Shown: piece after piece, positions 16,818-25,097 of the stretch
Position numbering within the stretch: position 1 is the stretch's first letter
How the letters are laid out: the number at the start of each line of letters is the position of its first letter
DNA from: an uncultured Chthonomonas sp.
Lineage (GTDB): Bacteria > Armatimonadota > Chthonomonadetes > Chthonomonadales > CAJBBX01
Length of the DNA: 64,000 nucleotides
Assembly (NCBI GenBank): GCA_903951425.1
Contig: CAJBBX010000115.1
Location: forward strand, 60,517 to 124,516
Reading direction: 5' to 3'
Translations under genes and position numbers: made by a program
The notes under the pieces: generated by a model
Database searches by the model: none
The model's input: the letters and a program-made list of their open reading frames with translations, nothing else
Told to the model about the DNA's origin: nothing

Positions 16818-18304
16818 GTCAGGCGCGCGCGCTGCCGGTCCACCTCGGCGACCAGGGCCTGGACGTGGCCGGTCTCGATGGCCGGGTTGAGGAGCACGAT
16901 GCGGAGCCAGCGGCGGCCGTTGACCATGGCGGAGGAGAGGTAGAAGCTGCCGTCGGCGAGGATGGCGTTGCGGATGCGTATTTGCAGCGCGTCGTCGCCC
17001 TGCACGCGGAAGCAGAGGATGCAGCTCTCGGGCCGAACGGCGCACTCGAAGCCCGGCGTGGCGCTGATCAGGGCGTGGGCCTCCACAGCGAGGTCGCACT
17101 GCCGGTCCACGTAGTCGCCCATGGCCTCCTCGCCCAGCGCGGCCAGGGCCATGAAGGCGCGAAGGCCCAGGCCCGCCTTGGTACACTCGAACGAGCGGTG
17201 GCCGAAGTCGACGCCCGGCTGGTCCTTCTCGTGGAAGAGGTAGCTGGCCTCCTGCTGGAAGGCGCGGTCCAGCGTCCTGTGGTCACGCACCAGCACGGCG
17301 GCGCAGAGGATCGGCGCCTGCATCATTTTGTGCGCGTCCCAGACCAGCGAGTCGGCCATCTGGACGCCTTCGAACAGGCCTCGCCGCCTGGGCGAGAGGA
17401 GCGCACCGGCGCCGTGGGCGCCGTCGACATGGAGCCAGACGCCCGCCTCGCGACAGAAAGCGGCGATCTCGGCAAGCGGGTCGTAGATACCCACGGCCGT
17501 GCTGCACATGCTCGCCACCAGCGCGAAGGGGCGCCTGCCCGCGTCGCGGAGGCGGGCCAGTGTCGCCGGCAGGCGGTCGGGGAGGATCGCGCCGCGCTCG
17601 TCCACCTCCAGCTCGGCCACGCCCTTGCGCCCGATGCCCAGGATGCCCGCGGCCCGGCTCACCGAGTAGTGCGCTCCCGGCGCGGCCATGAGGGCCAGGC
17701 CGGCGGGGGAGCCCTCGTCCCAGGCCTCGGGTGCGGCTTGGTTGCGCGCCGCGATGAGGGCCGTGAGGTTGGCCAGCGATCCGCCGTGGGTCAGGACGCC
17801 GCCGCCGCAGGGCTCGCCTCCGCCCGTCATGCCGGGGTTCGCCGGAGCGGGGACCCAACCCGCCTTCTCCAGCATCCAGTTAACCATGAAGAACTCGATG
17901 GCGCTGGAGGCGGGGCCCATCTCATAGATGCTCATGGCGTTGTTGGTAACGCCGTCCAGCAGGCCCGCCATGGCGCCCACGAGGTTCGGCGCGGCCACCT
18001 GGTGTGCCATGTAGGCGGGGTTGTGCAGAGCCGTGCTGTGGTGCAGGTAGCGCTCCGTGAACGCCGCAAGCGCTTCGCCGCCCAGCCCGCCGTCGCGCAC
18101 CCATCGCTCCAGCCCCAGTTCGCCGATCAGTGCGCCCAGCGGCTCCTGCCGGATGACGGGCCGCGCCTGCGCCCGCGACTCGACCACGAACCGATCCAGC
18201 GGCCCGACGACGGCGTCCAGGCTCCTCATCAGGTCACCCATGAAGAATGCGCCTCCTGTCTCCTCGACCGGCAGCGGCCCGTCGCCCCGCCATGCCGCGG
18301 CCAT
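16814..18304 (-). CDS. Group II PLP-dependent amino acid decarboxylase
   Basis: 496 aa, fold-type I. GGGVLTHGGSLANLTALIAA is the phosphate-binding region, AHYS (H212) the ring-stacking His, WLHVDGAHGAGALL (D294) the pyridine-N partner, and VWDAHKMMQAP (K326) the Schiff-base lysine. The pattern fits the glutamate/2,4-diaminobutyrate/aromatic amino acid decarboxylase family. The substrate cannot be fixed by eye. The first ATG (18304) has little ribosome-site support; ATG 18241 is preceded by GGAGG at 10 nt and would remove 21 residues. It is cytoplasmic. The TAG stop lies in a REP-like element. Confidence 0.85.
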   Translation of the reverse strand: MAAAWRGDGPLPVEETGGAFFMGDLMRSLDAVVGPLDRFVVESRAQARPVIRQEPLGALIGELGLERWVRDGGLGGEALAAFTERYLHHSTALHNPAYMAHQVAAPNLVGAMAGLLDGVTNNAMSIYEMGPASSAIEFFMVNWMLEKAGWVPAPANPGMTGGGEPCGGGVLTHGGSLANLTALIAARNQAAPEAWDEGSPAGLALMAAPGAHYSVSRAAGILGIGRKGVAELEVDERGAILPDRLPATLARLRDAGRRPFALVASMCSTAVGIYDPLAEIAAFCREAGVWLHVDGAHGAGALLSPRRRGLFEGVQMADSLVWDAHKMMQAPILCAAVLVRDHRTLDRAFQQEASYLFHEKDQPGVDFGHRSFECTKAGLGLRAFMALAALGEEAMGDYVDRQCDLAVEAHALISATPGFECAVRPESCILCFRVQGDDALQIRIRNAILADGSFYLSSAMVNGRRWLRIVLLNPAIETGHVQALVAEVDRQRARLT

Positions 18305-18378
18305 GGTACTGCCATAGGGGCCGAAGTGTCACCTGCCTGGTCCCGGCTATCGCGAGAGCATCCTCCCCGCAGGAGTGA

Positions 18379-18546
18379 ACGCGCATCAGACCGTCCCTGA
18401 CAGGAGGACGCTGCGCCGCGTGGTTCGCTGAGCATCCTGCTCGCCGGGACGGCTACAGTGGCCCAGGGCGCGCCGCCGGAGGTCGCCTTGCGGTGGGCGG
18501 CGCCTATTACGGCGAGATCGCAGCCAGAGGGCTGCGCATCGTATGA
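18379..18546 (+). pseudogene. Possible remnant of a MNT-type nucleotidyltransferase antitoxin
   Basis: A plus-strand frame open from 18379 has no good start. It ends GAYYGEIAARGLRIV with TGA at 18544-18546, overlapping the ATG of the HEPN gene (ATGA). Minimal nucleotidyltransferases of MNT/HEPN pairs typically end in YYxEIxREGVVLY and precede their HEPN partner with this kind of overlap. The GSxxxG and DxD catalytic motifs are absent, so at most a decayed tail is left. The resemblance is limited to about 14 residues. Confidence 0.25.
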
Positions 18547-18926
18547 AGACCAGCGAGTCCAACCCCGCCGACTGGTACAGACTCGCCGAGGATCGCCTGA
18601 GCGCGGCGGACGCAATCTACGCCCAATCCGGCATGACCTATGCCGGCATCGAACTGCTTCACGAGGCTTTTGAGCGGTACCTCAAGGGCTACCTCATCTC
18701 GATGGGCTGGACGCTGCGGCGAACCCATGATCTCTCCGACCTTCTGTCCGCGGCGGTCCAGTTCGACCCGGCCTTTTCGGCCTACGCCGGCATCGCAGAC
18801 AACCTCACAGACCAGTTCTGGGCGCAGCACTACCCCGGCGGCGATCTGAGCGAGGTCGGCACAGACTACCCTGAAGTTCGCGATGGCGTGGGCAAGCTCG
18901 TCGAGCTGATCGCCGGCCGGCATTGA
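18543..18926 (+). CDS. HEPN-domain protein
   Basis: 127 aa. Helical throughout: NPADWYRLAEDRLSAADAIY, AGIELLHEAFERYLKGYLIS, then LRRTHDLSDLLSAAVQFDP. The RRTHDL segment is the Rx4-6H-type motif of HEPN domains (R..TH in this subgroup), and the two N-terminal helices fit the KGYL-type minimal HEPN. Relatives act with a nucleotidyltransferase (MNT) as toxin-antitoxin or in RNA processing. Here no intact MNT partner is present. The gene stands alone between minus-strand genes and ends 9 bp from the convergent CBM9-like gene. Confidence 0.75.
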   Translation: MKTSESNPADWYRLAEDRLSAADAIYAQSGMTYAGIELLHEAFERYLKGYLISMGWTLRRTHDLSDLLSAAVQFDPAFSAYAGIADNLTDQFWAQHYPGGDLSEVGTDYPEVRDGVGKLVELIAGRH

Positions 18927-18935
18927 CCGCCTCAC

Positions 18936-19760
18936 TCAGCGACCCACCACCTCCCCGCCGAACCGCACAGGCGTGAACCGGTGGGGCATATGGGTGTCGT
19001 AGACGCCGTGCGGGGTCCAGCACCAGGCGGCTTGCACCTGCTTGTCCGCTACGTCGAGGAGCTGGAATCGGCCCAGGAAGAGGCGCCAGATGTCGCCCTC
19101 GTTGGGCGGAACTGGGCGCCCGCCGGCGAGGAGCTCCATGCCTGCCCAGGGGAGCGCCACGTGGGCGGTCCAGCCCTTGCTGCGGACAGTGCGGTCGTTC
19201 AGCGCGCCGTCGATGTGCGTGGCCGCCTGCAGGCCCGGCAGGTCCCAGTCGCGGAAGGCCCATCGGGTGCCGCGCGGGTGGGTGCCCTCCCAGAAGCTCT
19301 CGGGCTTGCGGTCGTAGTCGCCGCCGAAGCTGTAGGCGCCGGGCCCCAGCGGGTCGAGCCCGGCCGCGGCGAAGCGGGGGTCGCGGCGGAAGGCGTCGCG
19401 CCAGACGAAGAGCACCTCGTACACGGCGCCGCGCGCGTTCATCTCGAACTCGTAGTAGCAGTCGCCGCCGTCGACGAATATCTCCACATCGTTCTCGCGG
19501 AAGATGATGGAGTCGCGCTCGGTGAGCTGCGCCTCGGGAAAGGGCTCCTGCACCCAGAAGCCGACGTGGAGGTGCGTGTCGTCCCAGAGCAGGGCCGCCT
19601 GCGTCTCCAGGATGGCGGGCTTGCCCGTGGCCATATCGACGAAGCCCGGCGACCGGGCCGCCGCGGCCCACTGCGGCGAGGTGAGGCTGCCGTCCAGCGG
19701 CAATGGCCCGGAGGCGCGAAGGGCGGTGTAGGGGATCGGCTCGGCGATGGATTGGGTCAC
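18936..19760 (-). CDS. CBM9-like carbohydrate-binding protein, no signal peptide
   Basis: 274 aa, GTG start at 19760 with a weak ribosome site. The opening LDGSLTSPQWAAAARSPGFVD, followed by LWDDTHLHVGFWVQEP and NDVEIFVDGGDCYYEFEMNA, is the family-9 carbohydrate-binding module (DOMON-like) pattern: a jelly-roll binding sugars or metals. GWTAHVALPWAGMELLAGG is the matching C-terminal strand-helix. Stand-alone CBM9-like proteins of this length are frequent in Planctomycetes and Armatimonadetes; their role is unclear. It is the last gene of the run that begins at 23742. Confidence 0.8.
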   Translation of the reverse strand: MTQSIAEPIPYTALRASGPLPLDGSLTSPQWAAAARSPGFVDMATGKPAILETQAALLWDDTHLHVGFWVQEPFPEAQLTERDSIIFRENDVEIFVDGGDCYYEFEMNARGAVYEVLFVWRDAFRRDPRFAAAGLDPLGPGAYSFGGDYDRKPESFWEGTHPRGTRWAFRDWDLPGLQAATHIDGALNDRTVRSKGWTAHVALPWAGMELLAGGRPVPPNEGDIWRLFLGRFQLLDVADKQVQAAWCWTPHGVYDTHMPHRFTPVRFGGEVVGR

Positions 19761-19792
19761 GGGCGGCGCCTTTCGGGATGCGGAGGGCGGGC

Positions 19793-20677
19793 CTATCGGC
19801 GGCCCATCACGGTCCAGGTCTTCGGATGCTCACATAGGAAGATGAACTCCACGCCGGCGAAGGTGGCCGCCAGGTGGTCGCGCAGGGCGCGGAGGCCCGG
19901 AATCTCGCTGCTGCCGTGCTCCACGGTGATGATGCCGACGCCCATCTCTGCCAGCCGCTCGCGGCACGACCAGTAGGAGGCGCCGTCGTAGCACATGATG
20001 AGCGCGTCGGCGCCCTTCTCCACCATCTCCTGGTCGGGCACCACGCAGCCGACGCCCAGGGCGGGGCGGCGGACCTTCATGCGCGGGTCGCCGATGATCT
20101 GTACGCTCTCCTCACCCAGCGGCCGCACGCGGTCTGCCACGCGCTGGGCGAAGTCTCGGAGGGTCGTCTCGGGGATTTCGTAGGCGGCATGCCAGCGCTT
20201 GTCGGAACCCTCGGCTGCGCGCTTGTCGAGGCCCAGGTAGCGCGCCCAGGAGTCGCGGATGCCGATCTCGGGCCAGTTGTCCCACGTGTCGTGTGCGCGG
20301 AGGATGACGAGGCCGCTCTCGCGGAGCAGGCGGCTCTTCTCCCGGCCGGGTCCGCGGTCGCGCCACTGCTGCTCCGGGGCGGCGTGCTCCCAGAAGGTGG
20401 GCTCGTGCGTCACCAGCAGGTCGCAACCCCTGGCGATGGCGGCTCGGATGTCGCTGACCGACGGATACCAGCAGACGGCGGCCTTGCGCACCGGGCGGCC
20501 GGGGTCGCCCGCCTTCACGGTATCCACCGTGCGCGCCGCATCGACCCACGGGCTGTTGCGGAGCAGGTAGTCGCGGATCTGGGTCGTGGTAGTGGTCACG
20601 GTAGCCTCCGTCGGCGCGGCCATCAGGGCCACCGCTGCCAGCGCATCGCGCCGGGTTAGTTCGTGGGCCGAAGCCAC
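19793..20677 (-). CDS. Nif3-like dinuclear metal-centre protein
   Basis: 294 aa, GTG start at 20677, 3 nt after the 63-aa gene. Residues DIRAAIARGCDLLVTHEPTF and a late IITVEHGSSEIPGLRALRDH carry the His/Glu/Asp ligands of the NIF3/YbgI (GTP cyclohydrolase-1 type 2) family. The central AHDTWDNWPEIGIRDSWARY corresponds to the H-x3-D loop (HTxLD in most members). The N-terminus MASAHELTRRDALAAVALMA looks Tat-like (RR followed by a short hydrophobic stretch), which is unusual for a normally cytoplasmic family; a shorter start cannot be excluded. The exact reaction of the family is not known. Confidence 0.8.
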   Translation of the reverse strand: MASAHELTRRDALAAVALMAAPTEATVTTTTTQIRDYLLRNSPWVDAARTVDTVKAGDPGRPVRKAAVCWYPSVSDIRAAIARGCDLLVTHEPTFWEHAAPEQQWRDRGPGREKSRLLRESGLVILRAHDTWDNWPEIGIRDSWARYLGLDKRAAEGSDKRWHAAYEIPETTLRDFAQRVADRVRPLGEESVQIIGDPRMKVRRPALGVGCVVPDQEMVEKGADALIMCYDGASYWSCRERLAEMGVGIITVEHGSSEIPGLRALRDHLAATFAGVEFIFLCEHPKTWTVMGRR

Positions 20678-20680
20678 GCG

Positions 20681-20872
20681 TCAGGGCCTGCGGGGCGGCT
20701 TGGCTGCCGGATCGGTGTCGCGCTTGGCGGGTTCGGCCGGCTTGGGCGGCTCCGGGACGGCGTCGGGCACGGTCGGTACGCCCCAGCGGTCGTAGATGGC
20801 CTCCACGGCCTGGCGCAGGTCTCGCTTGCCGATGATACCGCCCGGGCCGAGCGGTGTAGCTGGACGCTTCAT
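20681..20872 (-). CDS. Small protein of unknown function, 63 aa
   Basis: The ATG at 20872 is preceded by GGAGG at 6 nt. The first 40 residues may form a helix (KRDLRQAVEAIYDRWGVPTV); the rest is Pro/Lys/Ala-rich and probably disordered (EPPKPAEPAKRDTDPAAKPP). It is separated by 3 nt from the Nif3-like gene and 18 nt from the tRNA-synthetase-like gene, so it is a genuine operon member. No family recognised. Confidence 0.65.
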   Translation of the reverse strand: MKRPATPLGPGGIIGKRDLRQAVEAIYDRWGVPTVPDAVPEPPKPAEPAKRDTDPAAKPPRRP

Positions 20873-20890
20873 GTCGCACCTCCACTCCTG

Positions 20891-21607
20891 TTACGCATTG
20901 AAGCCCCGCCCGGTGTCACCCGCCAGGCCTTCGGGCAGCTCGAGGATGGGGTCGGTCTGGATGTTGCCCAGGTCGGCGCCCTCCTCGGGCCGCCGCAGGC
21001 CCGCCCGGCGGACGCGCTGGACCCACTCCTCCGGCGGCGCCATGCGGTAGAGGTCGCGCAGCTGGAGGTTGCCGTGGGTCTTGCTGATGGTCTCCACGGC
21101 GCCGCCGCACCGGACGCGGAGGCGTGGCAGGTAGACGAGGCGCCGGGGCGGTGCGCCCAGGACGTCGTTGACGAACTCGTAGAGCTGCAGCTCGGGCGTA
21201 AGCTCCTCGCCGCGGATCACCGCGTCGATGCTTTCAGCGATGTCGGCCCGCACGCGAGCGCGCACCAGCGCCGGTGTGCAGGGCACGTTGTCCCACCCCT
21301 CCAGCGCCGGCGGCCGTAGCCAGAGGTTCCGGCCGCCCACCGTGCGCAGAACCTCACCGTTCGAGTAGTCGCTGACCCGGGTGATGCGGTCCGGTTCGAT
21401 GCCCGCACGCCGCAGGAGCGCCTCGCCCTCGGCGGACCACTCGGCCTGGCGGTCGCCCGTCTCGCCGGCGGACAGGGGCGCCACATCGTCGAACCGCAGC
21501 ACGAAGTGGCCGCCCGTCCGCCGCGCCAGCGCCCAGTTGAGCCACGCCATCCAGAGGTGCCCCACGTGGAGGCTACCGTTCAGCGAGGGTGAGAAGCGCG
21601 TGTTCAC
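20891..21607 (-). CDS. Truncated glutamyl-tRNA-synthetase-like class I protein
   Basis: 238 aa, GTG start abutting the stop of the gene upstream. The N-terminus MNTRFSPSLNGSLHVGHLWM carries the class I HIGH motif as HVGH, in the same place as in GluRS (TRFAPSPTGxLHIG). DAVIRGEELTPELQLYEF-type and LGAPPRRLVYLPRL match the GlxRS core. ETISKTHGN stands for the KMSKS loop. The protein stops about 60 residues later and has no anticodon-binding domain; the zinc-binding cysteines of GluQ-RS are not visible. It may aminoacylate a non-tRNA or odd tRNA substrate or activate an amino acid in a small pathway. It is not a housekeeping GluRS by length. Confidence 0.75.
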   Translation of the reverse strand: MNTRFSPSLNGSLHVGHLWMAWLNWALARRTGGHFVLRFDDVAPLSAGETGDRQAEWSAEGEALLRRAGIEPDRITRVSDYSNGEVLRTVGGRNLWLRPPALEGWDNVPCTPALVRARVRADIAESIDAVIRGEELTPELQLYEFVNDVLGAPPRRLVYLPRLRVRCGGAVETISKTHGNLQLRDLYRMAPPEEWVQRVRRAGLRRPEEGADLGNIQTDPILELPEGLAGDTGRGFNA

Positions 21608-22336
21608 TCAGAAGTACCCCATAATCCCGGCGCGGAAGCCCATGGCCTGGAGCACGGCGCCGGACCCGGCCTCCAGACCCCGCAGGAGCCCCACGCCGGA
21701 CCAAGCCTCCATGGACGCCAGGTAGTCGGCTAGGCGCGGACGTGGCGGCGGCTCGGGGATCCAGGGGTCTGCCTTCTCGAAGAGCCACTGAGAGCCGGCG
21801 AAGGCGATGACCAACGCGCCCAGTCGGTTCATCTCGTCGCGGAGCTCGCCGCCCCGTCGGTAGCAGTCCTCCACCAGGATGTCGAAGACCGGTGCGAAGG
21901 CCGGCCGCCCATGGGCCGCCACCAGCGGACCGTGCCGCCGCACGAGCTCCAGGCAGCGGCGGTGGTTGGCGCACAGGTTGCAGTCGTAGCAGATCTCCCC
22001 GTTGGCGTTGCCCACCAGCACGGCGCGAACGCGAGGCCCCAGGTCGGCCAGGGCGCGCAGGTTGGCGGCGTACTCGGCCCGGGGCGTGTCGCGGCGTCGC
22101 GGCGTCTGGTCGATGGTCCCCTGGTAGAGCGGCAGCCAGACGACGTCGTTGGGGCCTAGCTCCGCCTGGAACTCGGCCTCCGATGGCTGGTAGTCCCAGG
22201 TGTACTCCACGCCGATCAGCCGGCCCGCGGGCGAACGGTCGACCGTCATGCGGGTCCGCACGGGGTGCCAGACCACCGGGTAGACCGGGAAGCCGGGCGG
22301 CGCGGGCGGCGCGAAGGGCGGGCCGAAGGGGCTCAC
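21608..22336 (-). CDS. Unknown protein with a four-cysteine cluster
   Basis: 242 aa, GTG start overlapping the previous stop (GTGA). Residues about 115-130 read ICYDCNLCANHRRC, a C-x2-C-x5-C type cluster that could hold zinc or an iron-sulfur centre. Around it are alternating helices and strands (RVRAVLVGNANGE, PVFDILVEDCYRRGGELRDE). No signal peptide or membrane span. The stop codon touches the start of the tRNA-synthetase-like gene, so the two are probably made together. I do not know the family. Confidence 0.6.
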   Translation of the reverse strand: MSPFGPPFAPPAPPGFPVYPVVWHPVRTRMTVDRSPAGRLIGVEYTWDYQPSEAEFQAELGPNDVVWLPLYQGTIDQTPRRRDTPRAEYAANLRALADLGPRVRAVLVGNANGEICYDCNLCANHRRCLELVRRHGPLVAAHGRPAFAPVFDILVEDCYRRGGELRDEMNRLGALVIAFAGSQWLFEKADPWIPEPPPRPRLADYLASMEAWSGVGLLRGLEAGSGAVLQAMGFRAGIMGYF

Positions 22337-23742
22337 GGCCAGTGCGCCGGCGCCCCGAGGATCGGGTATGTCTTGCCCTCCGGCCAGAACCTGCCGGCCA
22401 CGAGGTCGCCGGGGTCTTCCTGGCCGGTAGGGCGGCGCTGAGGTGTCCCGCCGTCGTCGCGCCGGTCCGGCCCGAGGCTGTAGAGCAGGAACCCGCCAGC
22501 CGTGCGCCGGTACCGGAGCGGCGTACCGGGGGAGGCGGCGAACGGGTCGTCCAGCATGCGGCCCATGCTTGTGGGAGCGAGGTCCGCGAGGGATGCCGGG
22601 AAGGCGCCGTGGTCGGCCCGGTACAGGCCGAGGGCGATCTGCGTTCGGACCAGCGCCGACATGGCGCGCGCCGAGGCATCCAACATGCGGAGGCGGTCGT
22701 GCATGAATCCTTCGGCGCCGGACATGGCGGCAAGCCGGGAGGTCCTCACGCGGACCTTCGCCACGTCCGGTGATGCGAACGCCCGGGTCACCGCTGCGTG
22801 GTACCGCTGATCCTCAAGCAGAAGCGCCCGCCGGTCCGCCAGCATCAGCCGGGCGGCGTCTAGCGCCCACGAAGCGCGCTCGCGGACCGATGGGCCCGCC
22901 TGCTCGCCGGATGAGTCCGCCGGCTCAAGCATGATCGGCCGGATCGCGACAGCGGCGTAGGCAGCGCGGCATCGCGCGGGCAGGGAGCCTCGGTCCAGCT
23001 CGCGCAGGGCGTCCTCCTGGAGCGATAGGCTTGCCCACCCCTCCTCGCGCATCACGTCCACCATCGCCACGCGCTTGGCTTCGATCACATCCCAACGCTG
23101 GGCGGCGTGCCGGAGGTCGGCGACCGACATGCGGGGAGGCATGTCGGCGAATTGCCGGAGCGCGATGGCCTGAATGGCCTGCCCGACGAGCCAGGCGATG
23201 AGCGAGCCGTGCTGCACCATGACGCCCATCTCCACTCCGTCCAGCGCCCGATCCGCGGCCTCGCGCGGCCTCCCGCTCGCCATGAGATACCGGGAGTCGC
23301 CCGCCATGGTCCGGGCCATCTCACGGAACCGGGCGTAGGCGGGGAGCGGGCCCGCGCCGGCGAGCCCGCGCTTGGGCGGCTCCAGATAGGGCGTGGCGAG
23401 GGCCGCCCGCAGGGCCCGGAGGGCCGGTTCCGCATCGCGATGCGCGGCGGCATAGGTGGCGTAGGTCTCGACCGCCGGCGACCAGTTGGGCATGGAGTTG
23501 GGGAAGAAGCAGCGTCTCCCCTCGAGCTTGGCGGCGGCCGCTCGGAACTGGTCGTAGGCATTCGGCGACGGCAGGGCGGGCACCGGTATCCTCAGTGGCG
23601 GCGTTCGGCGGTTCGCCTCCAGCCGCCAACCGGCCGCGAGCGCCAGCGCGAGGAGCGCCGCGCCGGGCACGACACCGAACCAGAGCCTGCGGCGCCTCTG
23701 CTTGCGATGAGCATTGGACAGGGCCGATTCGTTAGCATCCAT
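22333..23742 (-). CDS. Membrane-anchored protein with pseudopilin-like C-terminus
   Basis: 469 aa, ATG at 23742 after GGAGGGG. One membrane segment near residues 22-42 (LWFGVVPGAALLALALAAGW) follows a Arg/Lys-rich cytoplasmic start, so the bulk is outside. The middle is helical. The end, IALGLYRADHGAFPASLADL then LRYRRTAGGFLLYSLGPDRR, is a module common in Planctomycetota and Armatimonadota, in which it follows the type II pseudopilin style (xxYxxxxGxYP..L..L). Function unknown. It is first in the run of overlapping genes down to 18936. Confidence 0.7.
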   Translation of the reverse strand: MDANESALSNAHRKQRRRRLWFGVVPGAALLALALAAGWRLEANRRTPPLRIPVPALPSPNAYDQFRAAAAKLEGRRCFFPNSMPNWSPAVETYATYAAAHRDAEPALRALRAALATPYLEPPKRGLAGAGPLPAYARFREMARTMAGDSRYLMASGRPREAADRALDGVEMGVMVQHGSLIAWLVGQAIQAIALRQFADMPPRMSVADLRHAAQRWDVIEAKRVAMVDVMREEGWASLSLQEDALRELDRGSLPARCRAAYAAVAIRPIMLEPADSSGEQAGPSVRERASWALDAARLMLADRRALLLEDQRYHAAVTRAFASPDVAKVRVRTSRLAAMSGAEGFMHDRLRMLDASARAMSALVRTQIALGLYRADHGAFPASLADLAPTSMGRMLDDPFAASPGTPLRYRRTAGGFLLYSLGPDRRDDGGTPQRRPTGQEDPGDLVAGRFWPEGKTYPILGAPAHWP

Positions 23743-23781
23743 GGTTCCCCTCCGCTACCGGGCAGTGGTACAAGCCCCGGC

Positions 23782-23805
23782 CAGCATCCGGCCAGCATCC
23801 GGCCA
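23782..23805. repeat. 11-bp tandem duplication
   Basis: AGCATCCGGCC occurs twice head to tail, within an intergenic stretch of 155 bp between two minus-strand genes. It appears to be a simple slippage duplication; no function is suggested. Confidence 0.5.
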
Positions 23806-23897
23806 AAGGCGGCCAGAGCGCTGTCTCGTCCATGCCGTCGTCCGTTCCTCGTTGGAGGCCTGCCGGGCCTTTGCTGCCGTCGTTCTACGTCACTTCG

Positions 23898-24977
23898 TCA
23901 GGGCGTCTCCGGCCCTGCCGCCGGGCCGGCGCTCCTGTGTGCTGCCTCAAGATTGTGGTCCATCGAGGAGCATACTCCTGCCAGGGCATCCAGCGCGGCG
24001 GCTACGTGGGCGGCGGCGATCCCATCCATGGCGCCCGTGGCCGAGGTCACGAGGGTGCAGCGCGAGCGGTCCAGCGGTCCCGTCTGCTCCGGACGGCTGG
24101 GGCCGTAGAGGGCCACGCAGGGCACGCCCAGCGCCGCCACCAGGTGCATAGGCCCGGTGTCGCCGCTCACCACGGCCCGGCAGAGGCGTAGCGCGGCGGG
24201 CAGGTCGGCGAGCGGCGCGCCGATCAGGCTCAGGGCTTCCGGCGCTGAAGCCAGCACTTGGGCTGCACGCGGCCGATCGACCTCCGACCCGAGCAGCACG
24301 GGCGCGTAGCCCAGCCGCTCCAGATGGCCGCATAGCTCGCCGAAGCGCTCGGCGGGCCAGACGCGGGAGGCGCCCGATGCGCCGACCACCAACCCCACCA
24401 GCGGGCGCGACTGGTGCCAACCGGCGGCGCCGAGCGTTCGGCACACACGGTCGGCGGACCCCGGCGCCTCGTGCGCCATGGTTCGCCACTCCGCGGTCTC
24501 GACGCCCAGCAAGGGCATCAGGCGGCGGAACGGTCCCAGCGTCTCATGCTCATCGTCGCGGCGGCTCACGGAGCCGGTATAGAGCCGACCGTAGCGGTTT
24601 TTGTGGACGCCGTACCGTACGGGGATGCCCGCCAGCCAGGCCAGCACGACGGCCGCGTTATCGCAGTCGAGCAGGAGCGCCAGATCGATGCGGCCGTGGC
24701 GCATGCGGGTCAGCCGCTCCACGCGGCCCCCCACGCCCCGCCGCCGGGACCAGATCGTGTCCACCAGGCCCAGGCCCTCCAGCAGCGGCTCGGAGCCGGC
24801 GCACATCTCGCCGACGATCCACGCGGCCGGGAAGGCGCGCCGCAGGGCCGCCAGCACGGGCGTGGTGTTCACCACGTCGCCGATATGGTCCATGATAGTG
24901 ACCATGATGCGCTGCGGAGGCGGGTTCACCGGACCGGTCCGATCTCCGAGCCCGGGCGACCGGACGCCGACCGCCAT
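23898..24977 (-). CDS. GT9 (heptosyltransferase-family) glycosyltransferase
   Basis: 359 aa. MVTIMDHIGDVVNTTPVLAA is the GT9 opening (IRxDxIGDVVxxxP). PLVGLVVGASGASRVWPAER is the substrate-facing [VI]GxxWGAS-R-WP loop. The nucleotide-sugar site is GDTGPMHLVAALGVPCVALY (D-TGPMH-A..L), followed by GPSRPEQTGPL. This family adds heptose or other sugars to lipid-linked cores, on the cytoplasmic side of the inner membrane. The first 24 residues before the usual opening may be dispensable. No other LPS-core gene is adjacent. Confidence 0.9.
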   Translation of the reverse strand: MAVGVRSPGLGDRTGPVNPPPQRIMVTIMDHIGDVVNTTPVLAALRRAFPAAWIVGEMCAGSEPLLEGLGLVDTIWSRRRGVGGRVERLTRMRHGRIDLALLLDCDNAAVVLAWLAGIPVRYGVHKNRYGRLYTGSVSRRDDEHETLGPFRRLMPLLGVETAEWRTMAHEAPGSADRVCRTLGAAGWHQSRPLVGLVVGASGASRVWPAERFGELCGHLERLGYAPVLLGSEVDRPRAAQVLASAPEALSLIGAPLADLPAALRLCRAVVSGDTGPMHLVAALGVPCVALYGPSRPEQTGPLDRSRCTLVTSATGAMDGIAAAHVAAALDALAGVCSSMDHNLEAAHRSAGPAAGPETP

Positions 24978-25097
24978 GCTCTACGCCTGCTCATACGGGT
25001 CTCCTGACTGGAATCAGCTAGCCGGAGAGTACCTCCACCAGGCATCCCGCCACCGCAATCGGCAGCCACCGATCAATCATATGAACCACACCACGAG

